Origin: Xiphydria camelus
Lineage: Eukaryota; Arthropoda; Insecta; Hymenoptera; Xiphydriidae
Length of the DNA stretch: 64,000 nt
NCBI GenBank assembly: GCA_963678675.1
Contig: OY783196.1
Coordinates: 20,934,827 to 20,998,826, forward strand
Direction of reading: 5' to 3'
Positions 23,401-35,218 of the stretch are shown here, piece by piece; position 1 is the first letter of the stretch; each line of letters opens with the position of its first letter. Position numbers and translations under genes: made by a program. The notes under the pieces were generated by a model. It worked only from the letters and a program-made list of their open reading frames with translations. It did not search any database and was not told the origin of the DNA.

Positions 23401-23661
23401 CGCAGAGAAAAAATATTAGTTCGATCTACTGAAAATTACTTGCGGGGTCGCCAGTAATTATTTATTTATACCAATGAAATTTTATAATACTTACACATCT
23501 ATTACATATTTCTTCCTTACAATCATATGGAATAGAATGTGATTGCAAGGACGAAATATCTAATTAATATGAAAAAAAAAAATAAAATTGATGTAAATAA
23601 ATAATTACTTGCGACCCCGCAAGTAATTTTTAGTATATCCGACTAATTCTTTTTCTCTGTG
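23401..23661. mobile_element. TA-flanked MITE, family 4
   Basis: The left end is CGCAGAGAAAAAATATTAGT and the right end CTAATTCTTTTTCTCTGTG, between TA at 23399-23400 and 23662-23663. The block ATTACTTGCGGGGTCGCCAG and its complement CTTGCGACCCCGCAAGTAAT match the nested copy at 9892-10145, which it equals in length and layout. Confidence 0.88.
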
Positions 23662-23886
23662 TAGTTTTTCCTTTGAAATCGACTGTTTTTATACTTGGAT
23701 TAGAAAGATAGCATCTCCGATACCCCCCGCGTATAGAATTTTTATCGCAAGTGTCTATTTCGTTAATGTCAAAAATATAACAAGTACATCATTGTACAGA
23801 TTTGAAGAAATGTTCGGATCCATCGAGACTTGTCACTGGTTAGCGATATAACGATAAATATAAATGGATTGTAAGAAATTCTATGG

Positions 23887-23976
23887 CGTGGACCTACATA
23901 ATATAGACCACTTTTGGTGTCAGATAACAATGGCATAAGACTGAATGACATCAGATGTGGTACATATAGGTCCACA
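23887..23976. repeat. Imperfect inverted repeat, about 90 bp
   Basis: GTGGACCTACATAATATAGA pairs with ATGTGGTACATATAGGTCCA. A related GTGGTACATACAAAGTTCAC lies at about 31865. Both may derive from one small element; exact ends are uncertain. Confidence 0.4.
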
Positions 23977-24890
23977 CCGGTGAAATGGTGTTATTCATTA
24001 ACACCACTTTTTTACTGTGTCTGCAGTCCAATGCATTTTTACACGCGAACGTACGCTAATACATGAAAATCAGAACTATGCGTCCACTCGAGCCCAAACA
24101 TCGCGGTGCTCGATTATCTCCGACAAAGCACAGCTTCAACGAACCACCGCGATACGTACTTCCACGAATATAGAAATCCGCTTATGGGATTATGTGGAAG
24201 TACCGCACGCGCTGCAGTCGAGTACTCCGCAACCAGCGGATAAGCTTCGCGCGGGAAATAATGCAGAATATCGTGTAGGGGGACAAATAGAGTAATCGAA
24301 GATCGGAAAAGTTTCTTTCGCGCGGAGCGTAAGTACTTTCTAACGAGATGAGCAAGCGGGATATAGGAAGGGCGCAAAAGAAAGAGCGCAGATCCGAAGC
24401 TGAAAAGTAATACAAAGTGGTTTACGCGCGCAACGGATGATACTTCCTCTTTCTTCCTCTCGTTCTCTCATTAATTCTCATCTTTTCTCGATAAATCCCG
24501 AACCTCCCCTCTCATTCCTCCCTCTCCTCTACTGGCCAACTCGAGCCGTCCGCAACGACCGCTGCGGGCGCGGAAAACTTGAGTCTCGAAACTTGAGACT
24601 CGAAACTTCAAACTCAAGGGTCCTCATCATATCGACGGTATTTCGGGGGACGATATCTCCGGCTGACGTGGAGTGTTAAACGCGCGTTAGGGCATTTCTC
24701 GTAATTTTGGAATTACACGCGCATAAGCGGAGAAATGTACGGTTGGGTTGCTACTAATTTAATTGTCAGCGATAGAAGGATCAGGACGAAGCTGAATGAC
24801 GACAACGTAAAGTGGGACGAAAGGTTGGACCGAAGAGTGTGCTCTGAGAGTGGAGATCCGGTTCATGAAGTTATCGACGGGCCAATTTAA
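23977..24890. other. Non-coding stretch
   Basis: Frames of 77-92 codons overlap on both strands at 24017-24415 without a domain. At about 24580-24620 a short local repeat of CTTGAGTCTCGAAA-type units occurs. Nothing else is supported. Confidence 0.4.
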
Positions 24891-25179
24891 CTCTTGGATA
24901 CACGCGTGAAAAATTGTGCTCTTTTGTGCATAAGTCGAGTCTGTCAGACTCGCTACAAATTATAATACAAATTATAGCTATTTTAGTTATAAAATGCAAT
25001 ACTTTTTTAGCGAAGGAAATAATGTTAGATGCTGTACCTACATGCTTTTTCATATTGTACTAAATGCATTTATCATCAGAAAATTCAAAAATAAACGTAA
25101 ATCAATCGACCATCAATTACGGGTTATACTATTTCTACTTATTGCCGGGTCGCGCAGACCCGACTTATGCGTCTAAGGG
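24891..25179. mobile_element. TTAA-flanked piggyBac-like MITE
   Basis: The element is bounded by TTAA at 24887-24890 and 25180-25183. The right end reads GACTTATGCGTCTAAGGG and carries a small palindrome CGGGTCGCGCAGACCCG; the left end, CTCTTGGATACACGCG, is eroded. It aligns in opposite orientation with 53461-53752 through TTCAAAAATAAACGTAAATC. TTAA targets and CCCTTA-type ends are characteristic of the piggyBac superfamily. It encodes nothing. Confidence 0.75.
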
Positions 25180-25183
25180 TTAA

Positions 25184-28100
25184 ACAAAAAGAAACAGGAC
25201 TATCGATGGGATGATATATCGAAAGATTTCACTGATAGTTATAGCGGGGAATCCTGATTTAGAAACGTCGTATTTTACACGGTACTGGTGTAATCCAAAA
25301 CAGCTCCCATAAATCGAGCCAGATTACCCACAGCTGCACTATTAACACGATTTACCTATGCGAAGCACGACGCAATTATAATCAACATTCGGTGAACATA
25401 CCCGTGCCCCATAACGATAAAAAGATACGTTTCCTTATGTGTTTTTCTGTGCATTCAAATGCTGCTGCAATAAAGACGCATTCGCATACGTTGAATACGA
25501 CCATTTCGGATTCAAAATCTGAATACGTAGGAAAACACGAATAAGAAATCGTATTTTAGAAAAAAGTAATAACGACCACTCCGCAAACTTTTGCCACCGT
25601 TCATCCCCCGAGCTTCCTTCCCACACTTTTCGTTCCGCAACTCTCGCCCCTCCCTCGTAACTTTTTTAATATCAATAGGACATTCCCGTGAAGAATTCTT
25701 CGCTCGAACTATTCGCCGACGAGCAGGGGGAGCTACACGTCGCGAGTAGCTCATGAATTCACTCGCTCGAACGAGGTATACTATATAAAAGCGACAGTTG
25801 CCACCGAGGTCGACGTTTGTACGATCATTTTGGCGCGGACAGGAATAATTTAAACCGCGTGTCTTCTAGAACGGCTCGAGACTCCTTACGGCGCACGTGT
25901 GTACACCCGTAAGTGCGTGCGTACGCGTAGGCGCACCACCGTGCCCGAGCTATTTTTATCGCATTAGAGTTACTAACATCTCCCCGGATCCGCACAACGC
26001 CGGTGTTACGCACACCGTGGCACTTGTCTGTCTCTAAATAAGAATAGATTTTCCAACGATCTTCTTTCCTGGGCATTGGGTCACCCCGGGAAATTAAATC
26101 GAGCGGTGTGCGGAAAAAATGATTTCGTAGTCTCAGCAAAACTAGGTTTTGCCGAGAACTTTTTACCATCGCCATGAAAATATCATCCATTGCGGCAAAA
26201 GGTATGCCCGATAGCGGGAAGAATATTTGCTGGGTCGATAAACATTTTTAGCGAAAAAAACTTCATCGTGATTGCAGTAATATTTGCTATTGTGTTGGAC
26301 GTATGTATCTCTTGCCTTCACGGATAATATATGTTATGACAGGAAAAAATTCCCAACGAAACCTAGTTTTTATAAAACTGCAAAATTATTTTTTTCCATG
26401 TGCGTTTCATTATAATCGCGATAGGATTTACGATACGATCCTCTTGACGATGATCGCCGAATAAAGATCGCGAAATTTCCACCGCGAGCGATTCTTACTC
26501 CGGTAAGATTTGCAAACTACCGATTTATTACTTTATTGTTGAACGTTGACATTTCAAATCTTCTTTCGAAACCAAGTTTAAGAAAGTTCAACCGAGTTTG
26601 CCATAGGGTCTGTTCGGGTCGGGGAGGGGGAAAAAATTAACGTGGGGTAATTCCGAGAGTTATTAAATGTACGGTAATCCAGGTTAATTGGTTCTACATC
26701 CGTGGAGAGTTTAAAACTTCGAATTTTCCAAGTACCACGACGAGAAGAGCTGCGACAATTTCGGTCCTTCTTTTCGAACGGAGCTCGAAAGTCAAAGTGA
26801 ATTTCGTAGGGAGAGAGCGAAAAGCTGTCTTAATATTAAAAATCGTGCACGGCACATTTTGCGTAGGACGATGTCGCGTTATCTTATTGGTTTACTTTAT
26901 TATTCTCAAAGCTCGGAATGTTCGGTCGAGATAAGGAGCTCGGAGTATTAAAATTAATACAATGGCACGATATTTCGCCTTGCTCTCATTGCGAATACAG
27001 TTTATATAACTGTGTACCAAGAAAAAAAAAATGCCCACCATTGGAGGAAGCTCGTTGGCGGCAATAAGAAATAATTCTTTGGTTTTGAAATGAAAAAATT
27101 TAATTAAACCCGTGATATCTCATTATCCAGTGGTATCGTTCGCCACGTGCCGGATGTTCGATCGAGATAAAAGGCGCGCGGCGTTGGTCGTAAAAATTAA
27201 TATGAAAATGTTGGATTGCACGTTTATGTATACGTACGATGCATAGGCACCTATATAATTATATCGTCGGCTCAAAATTGTGGCTTTTATATCACAAAAT
27301 GAATAAAACCCGCCTTCTTCGGCATTTGAGAGTATATTGAAATGAATTTAAAAAAATAGTGGACGCTCGAAGGTAATTTTTAAGTAAGTAATCGTATTGA
27401 ATTTGATGTTCCTCTGTGACTTTCCTTTCGGAAGATCTCTCGAAACGCTGACAATTCTTATATCCTGGATATCTATTTGAGTTTTATTTCCGCAACCTCG
27501 CAAGTTTTCCTGTCAGCTAGTATCTACAGCAACAATCGCAAAAGCGTGCTCTCATGGATATGAAAACTCGTGCGCTCTCGAGAATAAAATTTGTATTGCT
27601 ATGAATTTCTTTTACTCTTACCGAGAGTAAAGCGAAGCTGAAGACAAACTGTTACATGGAATTCAAATATATCCTAATATTTCGCTTCAAGATTTCTCCA
27701 GGTTATATCTACTGTTCTAACTTGTAAATAAAATAAATTTAGAAGTACGTTCAAGATATATGCAATAATTTGGATCCTACGAACTATACTTCCAATTTCT
27801 ACTGGCAGAGTAAAACCTCGGCACACTTAATCAACTGATACCGAAAACGACACGAATCGAATAGGTAGTCTTATTTCACTGCCAGACTGTTTACATCGCA
27901 CCGTACGACATTTAATTCGCGAACGACAGCCATTTTGGACTTTTTCAGATGCTATCTCGACACTTACCCAGCTCGGGCTACGACGCCTAAAGTGGCAAAT
28001 ATCACGTAAACCGTAACACGTGGAATTCTAATTACAATTGACGAGATTCGATTTGCAATGAAAAAGTTAGATTAAAAGGTTATCCTTGCTACGAGGCAAT

Positions 28101-28210
28101 GTAAAACATCCTCGAATAACATTTTAGGTCAATTCGTAAGATTTCAAATTGTGTAAAAATTCGTGTCCCACGTGTCAACTTACCAGTGTTAAAAAATAAA
28201 TTCCAGGTAA
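25184..28210. other. Non-coding stretch, 3 kb
   Basis: A 121-codon minus-strand frame at 25825-26190 has no domain. A TATATAAAAG motif near 25781 resembles a TATA box without a supported transcript. Two diverged blocks around 26920 and 27160 share ATGTTCG-TCGAGATAA followed by AAAATTAATA and may be an old local duplication. No other structure was seen. Confidence 0.4.
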
Positions 28211-28474
28211 GGCTGCGTCACGAGACTGTGTATTCTTACGCGAAAAAGGGTGAGATATTTCTTGTCCTTACAAATGAAGTTTATGAAAGTCAAAGAGGGA
28301 CTGCGCTATATTATACAGGAGGGTGAGAGAGTTGCGGCGCGAGAAAAAGCAACGACGGAAGCCGTTCACGTTTTGAAGCAACGTAAAACAGATTTCCCTC
28401 ATATATCGACTTCTCGGATACTCAAAGAAGTACTTCGTAAATATAAATGTTCAAGCAAAGCACGTCGCAAATAA
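28211..28474 (+). other. Unidentified open frame with possible coding character
   Basis: An uninterrupted frame of 87 codons ends at a TAA at 28472-28474. Its last 60 residues are rich in K, R and E (for example REKATTEAVHVLKQRKTDF, then ILKEVLRKYKCSSKARRK) and look more protein-like than most frames here. There is no convincing start codon: the frame opens after a stop at 28208-28210, and the CAG/GTAAGG just upstream looks more like a splice donor than an acceptor. I recognise no family. It could be the last exon of an unseen gene, a pseudogene piece, or chance. Confidence 0.2.
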
Positions 28475-29125
28475 ATGTTTTATAGCGGCTTCCTTTTAGG
28501 CGATTCGTCGTCAGGACTTCACTCCTTTCGTACAAATACTGACATTTTCTGTAATTACTCGTACTACCGGCTGTTTCAAGATATACAGCAGAATAAGATG
28601 AGTTACTTGACCGTGGAGGCAATTACGCATCCAATCCCGACAGTCGAAAGCCCTTGAGTGCTACCGGGATTAGCGCATAGCTTACCCGGAAGATCCATCT
28701 TACCCTGCGTATATTTCGAAACATGTGTGTGGTATAAACCTGCTTCACGTATTTCATTTTCGCATGATCGGCTTCGATTACTTCACCAGTAGACGCATCG
28801 CTGACCCTGACTATTATAAAGTCGACGAGTCTCTTGATTTTAGGGGTGGAGTTCCATCGAGACGCTGAGCATATCTGATGTAATAAATCAATCGCCAAAA
28901 TGCAATTGGCATCGGAGGTCAGTCGTAGCTCGAGAGTCTCTATGGACTAGCAAAGGGGAGCTATTCCCTCACCGAAGTGGAACTGGCCCTTCTAACTCGA
29001 TCGACATAGATTCGCCAAGTTTCGCAACTTCTTGCGTTCGCAAATACCCCTCAAACTCTCGAAACTCTGCAAGTGTGAAGCCGTTTTCACCGTGTGTACA
29101 TGTAAAGATTCCGGTGGCGTATATA
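28475..29125. other. Non-coding stretch
   Basis: A 91-codon minus-strand frame (28623-28898) lacks a recognisable domain. No repeats are seen until the element at 29126. Confidence 0.35.
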
Positions 29126-29534
29126 CGGTATGTCCCGTGAATATATAACGCAAGTATTTGAATTTCCCCCACATTTGACTTTAGTAGTGCTTGGAACGGT
29201 GCTGTAGTTAGAGTTGGCTTCAGAAGAGTGCGCTGCGTTCTTACGAGCCGTGTTTCCGCGTGCGCGCGAAACCTGTATAATTATTTCTCATCACGTCTAC
29301 ACATTATTTACCATTATTTACAAATTCAGTTAATTTCGAAGTTAGACACTTCGATCTCCCGAATTGACAGTTCCCGGGAAATCAGACGTTTTACACTTTT
29401 CACTCTCGAAACACGGCTCGTAAAAACGCAGCGCACTCTTATGAAGCCAACTCTAACTACAGCACCGTTCCAAGCACTACCAAAGTCAAATGTCAGGAAA
29501 ATTCAAATACTTGCGTTATCCACGGGACATACTG
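29126..29534. mobile_element. TA-flanked MITE with long arms, family 8
   Basis: The left end CGGTATGTCCCGTGAATATA and right end TATCCACGGGACATACTG are inverted, with TA at 29124-29125 and 29535-29536. The arms pair for about 150 bp, including ACATTTGACTTTAGTAGTGC and its complement and GTTAGAGTTGGCTTCAGAAG. A smaller relative sharing ACATTTGACTTCGGTAGTAG lies at 51207-51420. Non-coding. Confidence 0.85.
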
Positions 29535-29683
29535 TATAGGTGTAACTTTCTTAAGCCGCAGATAGGATATTCGCCGGGGAAGTAGACTTCGGTACGGGGT
29601 TAAAGGTAGGGTTCATTGAAGAATTTGTAAAATCGATGTTAATAATGCCTTTTCGAATTATAACGGTGTTAGGTATGTGCGTA

Positions 29684-29927
29684 CACTGAGGGAAAAGGTC
29701 GGGTTGAATACGAACCCAATAGAAAAATTTATTTGAGATGAATAGGAATTTATCCACATCGAACAGAAGTCTATTTGAATTTGATAAATGTTTTGCATAT
29801 CTTTCTAATCGAGTACGAATCTAGTAGAACATCTATCAAATTCAAATAAACTTTTGTTCGATGTGAATAAATTCCAATTTATCTCGAATAAATTTTTCTA
29901 TTAGGTTCGTATTCAACTAGACAGGTG
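29684..29927. mobile_element. TA-flanked inverted-repeat MITE, family 7
   Basis: The left end CACTGAGGGAAAAGGTCGGG lies after TA at 29682-29683 and the right end CAACTAGACAGGTG before TA at 29928-29929. The arms pair over about 100 bp (GTTGAATACGAACCCAATAG with its complement at the right). The terminal CACTGAGG links it to the other TA families, but its interior is unique in this window. Confidence 0.83.
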
Positions 29928-30029
29928 TAGTACTTAAACCAATGTTTGGACTATTATTATCTTCGTCATTTTTTCGCGAGAGATTTATTTACTCATTTAT
30001 CCGTCATACAATTATTTCATTAGCTAGGT

Positions 30030-30400
30030 CTTATCAACATCCTCCTCCTACATTCGCTTCCCGAGTGCAATATTATGGGAATCTACCTTAATTCGCGTAC
30101 AGGGTGTCCTGAGAGGAAATGTCTTTGCTTCGAAAGCTAATACAGACGGGTATTTTTCGCAAAAAGTTAACACCTTCGACTTTTGTTTAAAATGGGACAG
30201 GTTTAAAGACGTAGTAAAAATAAGAGGCCCATATTTCCTTGAAGAGAGAGAGAGAGAGAGAGAGTGCTTCAATTTTGGTTTAGGGGGTGGAACTGCCCTT
30301 TTAAACTTTGATCCCTTCAAAGTCATTAACTCTCTCAATCTATCGGAAATGAATCGCAGATATAGGTAATATAAATTTTAGAACGAAGGATTTTTAATTC
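30030..30400 (-). repeat. 370-bp interspersed repeat, copy 1
   Basis: This stretch matches 38450-39053 in opposite orientation with scattered differences. Shared blocks include TACAGGGTGTCCTGAGAGGA, TATTTTTCGCAAAAAGTTAA and TCCGATAGATTGAGAGAGTT in complement. It carries a (GA)n microsatellite at 30243-30264 absent from the other copy. No coding sequence or terminal inverted repeat was found, so its class is unknown. Confidence 0.75.
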
Positions 30401-32280
30401 TAATTTTAATTCGTGAATTACTATAAGGCATTTTCACATGCTTATCGTTATTGATGAAATCGAAAGTGCCCTAAAGTACTTTACCGATGAGTTATCGATC
30501 GAATTAGGCGAATACGGGGCATTGAATCTGCGTGTGCCAATCGCATGCATGGCTAGTAGTGACCCACTACACTGCCAATATAATAGGTGATATTGTTCTA
30601 GTATCCCACCAAAACTGAGGCGTTAAATATTCACGCGCGAATAGCTTATAGGATCAGTACTAATTCATTACCGAACTAATACGCGTTAGAGTACTTTGTT
30701 TCCGGCATCGGTTTCCCAATATGGAGCCAATATACGAGTCTGTTATTAAAATAATCAGTGTAATTGGCACTCATTAATTGGCCGCCAATACTAGCTTAAT
30801 ATCGCTACCTTATTGCTGTAGGAATGATCCCTAACCATTGGTACATCTATAATTCAATTATCTTTCGATCAAAACGCAAGTTAAGCCGAAAATGTTCATT
30901 AATATTCCGCATACTCCATAAAATTCATGATTAACTACCGAGAAATTCGTAAATTGGAAAATAAGCGACAGGTTGGAATCGTCCAAGGCAGGAGCAACGA
31001 CCACGAGGTAGAGATATTCTCGTCCCTCACGGAGATGCGTTATCGATTGCAGCGATAACACGGAACACAGACTTCCCTCGCGTTGCCTTCATACGTTGAT
31101 ATTTTTTAGAAATATTTGTTTCATTTTCATAGATCAAAGAACGTCCGCTTCAAAAACATTGAAATTAGTGTTTCAAGTTTTCTGCGAAACAAATTTTGTA
31201 GGAACAACGGCAGGCAATTTATGATCCGCGATAATAATTTACAGCGTGCAAATTAATTCCATTTAATCGAAATGTGGATTCCAATTTGAGAATCTAGCTA
31301 ATTTAATCTCTCAAAACTTATAAATATACGTAATATAATCATTGAAACGAGCAGGAATGAGTTTTATCTTCATTTTTTCTGTATGCGGATGCGCATTAGC
31401 TTAATTGAAGCCCACGTTTTAGTGTGATAATGATACCGATGTGACTATTGTTCACCAATAGAGATGCGCCTCTCTTTTAAACACACCAACAAATAATACA
31501 TATTCTTAAAAAGATGTTCATCAATATAGCTCATCATCTGGATGAAAGAGGGACAGGATAGGTGTAGAGCGTAACTCTCACGGGTACACACGAGAGCCTC
31601 GTACGACTCTTTCCATGTAAAACTACTTGGCAATAAGTAATTTCGCGTAAATCACGCGCAATGTGACGCATCGCGCTACGGTGTTATCAAACAAGGGAAC
31701 CACGCAGTCGAAGGTGTAACGACATAGTTATATCAACAAATATACGGTAGAAAAGTGACGTCAGTTTTCAACACTATTAGATCGGTATGAACGTATAATA
31801 TATATGAATAATACCCCACAATTGGCGTCATTCAATCTTTCGCAATTGTTATTTAACACCAGAAGTGGTACATACAAAGTTCACACCGCAATTTCTTTTA
31901 CCGCGTATGTACACATAACACCGTGTCTCTAATCATTTTGAAACAGATAATAACGGTTATTATATATCCACGCGCACATATACAGGATATTCGTCCACAA
32001 TTACTCGGTAATTACTCGGTCCAACATACTCGTCAGCTGTTGCACTTGTGAAAAATTTTCATGAAGTAAGTTATCAAGTGTCTCAAATATAAGCGAGGGA
32101 ATGCGCGAAAAAGACACCAATTCCCATAAGGCTTAGTGTTTTCCCAAGTAAAACGTTAAATTCGATAAATCTTTTCATTAAAAGCAGCGAGCAACGAAAA
32201 GAAAAATCTCTAAAAACAAACGCTTCAATGTTTTCGATACGATAGGCGAACACCCCGTGCACGCCATGTACACATACATA
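30401..32280. other. Non-coding stretch
   Basis: Only short frames with no domain. A block near 31865 resembles part of the inverted repeat at 23887-23976. Nothing else is supported. Confidence 0.4.
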
Positions 32281-33157
32281 CAGGGTGACATTTTGAAAAC
32301 TTGCCACCCCAATATCTCAGAAAGTTACAGAGATTTTCTAAAAAAAGAAAATACGGTTTCGGCAGAGGAGGGGGGAACCAAAATGACATAATCTGAGACG
32401 CACCCCCTCCAACCCCCTTAGGGGTAGCCCCCCCCCAACTTTGTAATCTTAAATAGCAACCCCCCATGTGTGATACAGCGTTGGAAAGCTCTTTAAAAAT
32501 GCTTTACAACAACACCAAATTTTGGTACCTTTCGATGAGTAATTTTTGCGCAAATCGAGAAAGAAACTGCTAGAAGTAAGTTGTCAATTTATTTATTAAA
32601 GGCCAATTACGTGACAATAAATTTTCGAAATGATTTCCATTGATTTTTCGGACTTTTTCAAATGTTGTTCTTGAAATTTTGCGACATTCTTGCATAATTA
32701 TCTGTTTCAGTTGGTTAATGCTTGCTGGTTGAGTTTGAAAAACAACAGATTTCAGATGTCCCCATAAGAAGAAATCGCAGGGAGTAAGATCAGATAATGG
32801 AAATCACTTCGAAAATGTATTATAACATAATTGACCTTTAATAAATAAATTGACAAAACTTACTTCTGGCAGTTTATTTCTCGATTTGCGCGAAAACTAC
32901 TCATCGAAAGGTACCAAAATTTGGTGTTGCTGTAAAGCATTTTTAAAGAGCTTTCCAACGCTGTATCACTCATGGGGGGTTGCTATTTAAGATTACAAAG
33001 TTGGGGGGGCTACCCCTAAGGGGGTTGGAGTGGGTACATCTCCGATTATATCATTTTGGTTCCCCCTCTCCACTGCCGAAACCGTATTTTTGTTTTTCAG
33101 AAAATCTTTGTAACTTTCTGAGATATTGGGGTGGCAAGTTTTCAAAATGTCACCCTG
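32281..33157. mobile_element. Tc1/mariner-like element with about 350-bp terminal inverted repeats
   Basis: The element begins CAGGGTGACATTTTGAAAAC and ends GTTTTCAAAATGTCACCCTG, with TA at 32279-32280 and 33158-33159. The two arms (about 32281-32632 and 32808-33157) are inverted copies of each other and include the runs GGTAGCCCCCCCCCAACTTT and its counterpart. Only about 175 bp of unique sequence lies between them, and it holds the tail of a transposase gene, so this is an internally deleted non-autonomous copy. Arm length is far above the 20-60 bp of classical Tc1/mariner elements. Confidence 0.88.
32570..32800 (-). pseudogene. C-terminal fragment of a Tc1/mariner-like transposase
   Basis: Read on the minus strand from 32800, an uninterrupted frame of 76 codons ends at TAG (32572-32570). 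It opens with PLSDLTPCDFFLWGHLKS, the signature around the third catalytic acidic residue of Tc1/mariner DDE/D transposases (family form SPDLTPxDFFLWG), and continues QTQPASINQLKQII and CRKISRTTFEKV, typical of the C-terminal tail of these proteins. The DNA-binding domain and the first two catalytic aspartates are missing, and a stop codon lies just upstream of the first residue given. The last 30 residues run into the terminal inverted repeat. It cannot act alone, but the lack of breaks in the tail suggests that the deletion is not very old. Confidence 0.85.
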
Positions 33158-33402
33158 TATATATACGTCTGTATCAAGCGGATTAACTGCGACGAGGCAT
33201 GCGATTCTTTACCGTATATATGTAATACTTTCGCTCACGATACACGAAACGAGTCCGGGATGAATCTCCTTTTTTTTTCTATCTCGCAGCCACGCGATAC
33301 CAAACACAAACTTGTGACCCGCGCAGGTGTACCCGTAACATACGCGTGCGACTTCGAACACGGAAGGGGTTCGTGACGCTCTCGCGGATACCCATTGATA
33401 AG

Positions 33403-33404
<2 letters not shown>
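33158..33404. other. Non-coding stretch
   Basis: Open frames on both strands continue into the GA repeat and have no domain. Confidence 0.4.
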
Positions 33405-33444
<40 letters not shown>

Positions 33445-33484
33445 CAGAGTGAGAGTGAGTGAGAGAGCGAGTGAGAGAGCGAGA
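33405..33484. repeat. (GA)n microsatellite
   Basis: A pure GA run of about 38 bases is followed by an interrupted run (GAGAGTGAGTGAGAGAGCGA). The long minus-strand frames covering it encode only LSLS repeats there and are artefacts of the repeat. Confidence 0.9.
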
Positions 33485-35218
33485 ACTTGCCGGTAAGGAG
33501 TTTCCTAAGCGGCGAACGGGCGGGCGACAGCGGCACTGGTTGTTTGTGGTGACTTGGCGTGGCGGCTTGGTTCGGGTGGTGGGAACCGGGTGATGATGAT
33601 CGGTATGTCTGTTGGTGGGTTGGTCGGTGGTCTGGTGTGGCAGAGAAAATAGAGCAGGTAGGTCTGGACCTGGATGGTACGTGGTGCAGCAGGGCCGGGG
33701 GCTGACGCGACACTGATCTCGGCGTGGCCGCGGATGCAACCCGCGCGCAACCCTCGCGCGCAGCTGGCCCTCGTGATACGCGGCCGATATAGCCAATCGC
33801 GGAAGTGGGATAAGGACGACGAACGCGACGCGGGAGGGAAGGCGAAACGTGGCGACGCGTACAGCTCAACCGGTGCAACGAGGTAAGGTGGGTTACGGCA
33901 CGGGGGGAAGTAAGAGGAGGGTGGAAGAAGAAGGAAGGAAGGAAGGAAGGAAGGAAACAGGACGGGTGAACGCCGTGCTGTGCCTGCGAGAAATCGAGAA
34001 ATACGAACTCGAAGGCCGGCGGGGGACTAGGTCCGATCGCAACAGGTAAAAGGATGTTCGCTCCCTAATCCTGCGTTGATCTACCGCGGGGGTGGAGCGA
34101 GGTGGTTGTGCCGTGGTTCGATTACGCGTACGTCAGATGAATGGGGTATGGGCGACTACCTATATGTGCGAGGGTTGATGTGTGGGCAGACGTTCTCCAG
34201 ATCGAAGTGAGGTAGCTCGGAAAATCTTTAATCAATATCGGAATGGATTAGTCAGCTTAGGTTCCCTTCGGATTATTTCGTTACGCGCGGACCTTTTACT
34301 CATATCGGATTGACGTTTTCTTTTTGTGGATAGAAATGTGATCTTCGAAGAATTATATCGATTTGGAGAGGTTCATCTAGATTATGAGATAATCGCGATT
34401 ACAATGGACATACTATCTACTTTGATATCGGTTATTCTTTTGTGTGCTATATTTCGTCTTCTTATCCGCCCCTCGTATCCAGTCCCATAATAGCCGCGCG
34501 CCGAATACGTAACCCTTAATATCGTTCGATGCGTACAGTGTATACAGCTTCGTCGGATAAAGAGAAGTCTAGCGAAGTATCAGTTTATGGCATATACATA
34601 CATGTATACCTCGGGGACGCGGGACGAAGTGAGTCCTTCTCTTTTTGGATATTCAGGACGATACCTCGGCGAAACTTGTTGCCAGCTGCGCGGGAAACTT
34701 CATCAGGATTCATGGAGCTGTCGTCACTCGTCGTTTCGACGGCATTGTCGAAGGGTGGAGGGAAACCGGCGGAACGCGAAAATAAAATCCTCGGGTATAT
34801 ATATCTCCGATCGAAAATAAGTAGGAGGACAGACCGCGAGAGTATCGGAAAGTCGGGAAGGACTCACTCGCAACAGGTGAGAATCGACGACGCACGTAAC
34901 TTTCCGAGGCTTATCCGGATAACCGGAGGTCGAAGTTACCGGCGGGGGCGTTCGAGTCCGTCACGTCCGGCGGTCGTATAACGCGAATTTATTTCGTTAC
35001 GTTCCACGGTCGCCGTATCAAGCGCGCTTCGTTCACGGTGAAAATTCTACGACGGTAAATAGTTTAAATAGACAGATGGGCATGGAGTTTACCGTACGTG
35101 CGATTACAGGGCTCGGCGTCGGGATGGATTCTCACTCGATAGAGCGTAGAGAGGCGGAGGAGACCGGAGAGCAAAGAGGCTCGCAGGAGCCTCCGGGACA
35201 CTGAGAGTGTAACGTAAA
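33485..35218. other. GC-rich, GA-rich island, possible promoter or 5' exon region
   Basis: The sequence is GC-rich and G-skewed from 33490 to about 34060, with a (GGAA)n run at about 33931-33957. Three good splice-donor-like sites occur (CGAG/GTAAGG near 33888, CAACAG/GTAAAA near 34046, CAACAG/GTGAGA near 34875). A GA repeat, high CpG and donors without a coding exon could mark alternative first exons of a plus-strand gene, but no acceptor or start codon can be tied to them. The 150-codon frame at 34529-34981 has no domain. Confidence 0.25.

Noticed and set aside
33209..33878. 195- and 199-codon minus-strand frames
   Set aside because: Both run through the GA microsatellite and the GC-rich flank; the products are dominated by SLSL repeats and low-complexity residues.
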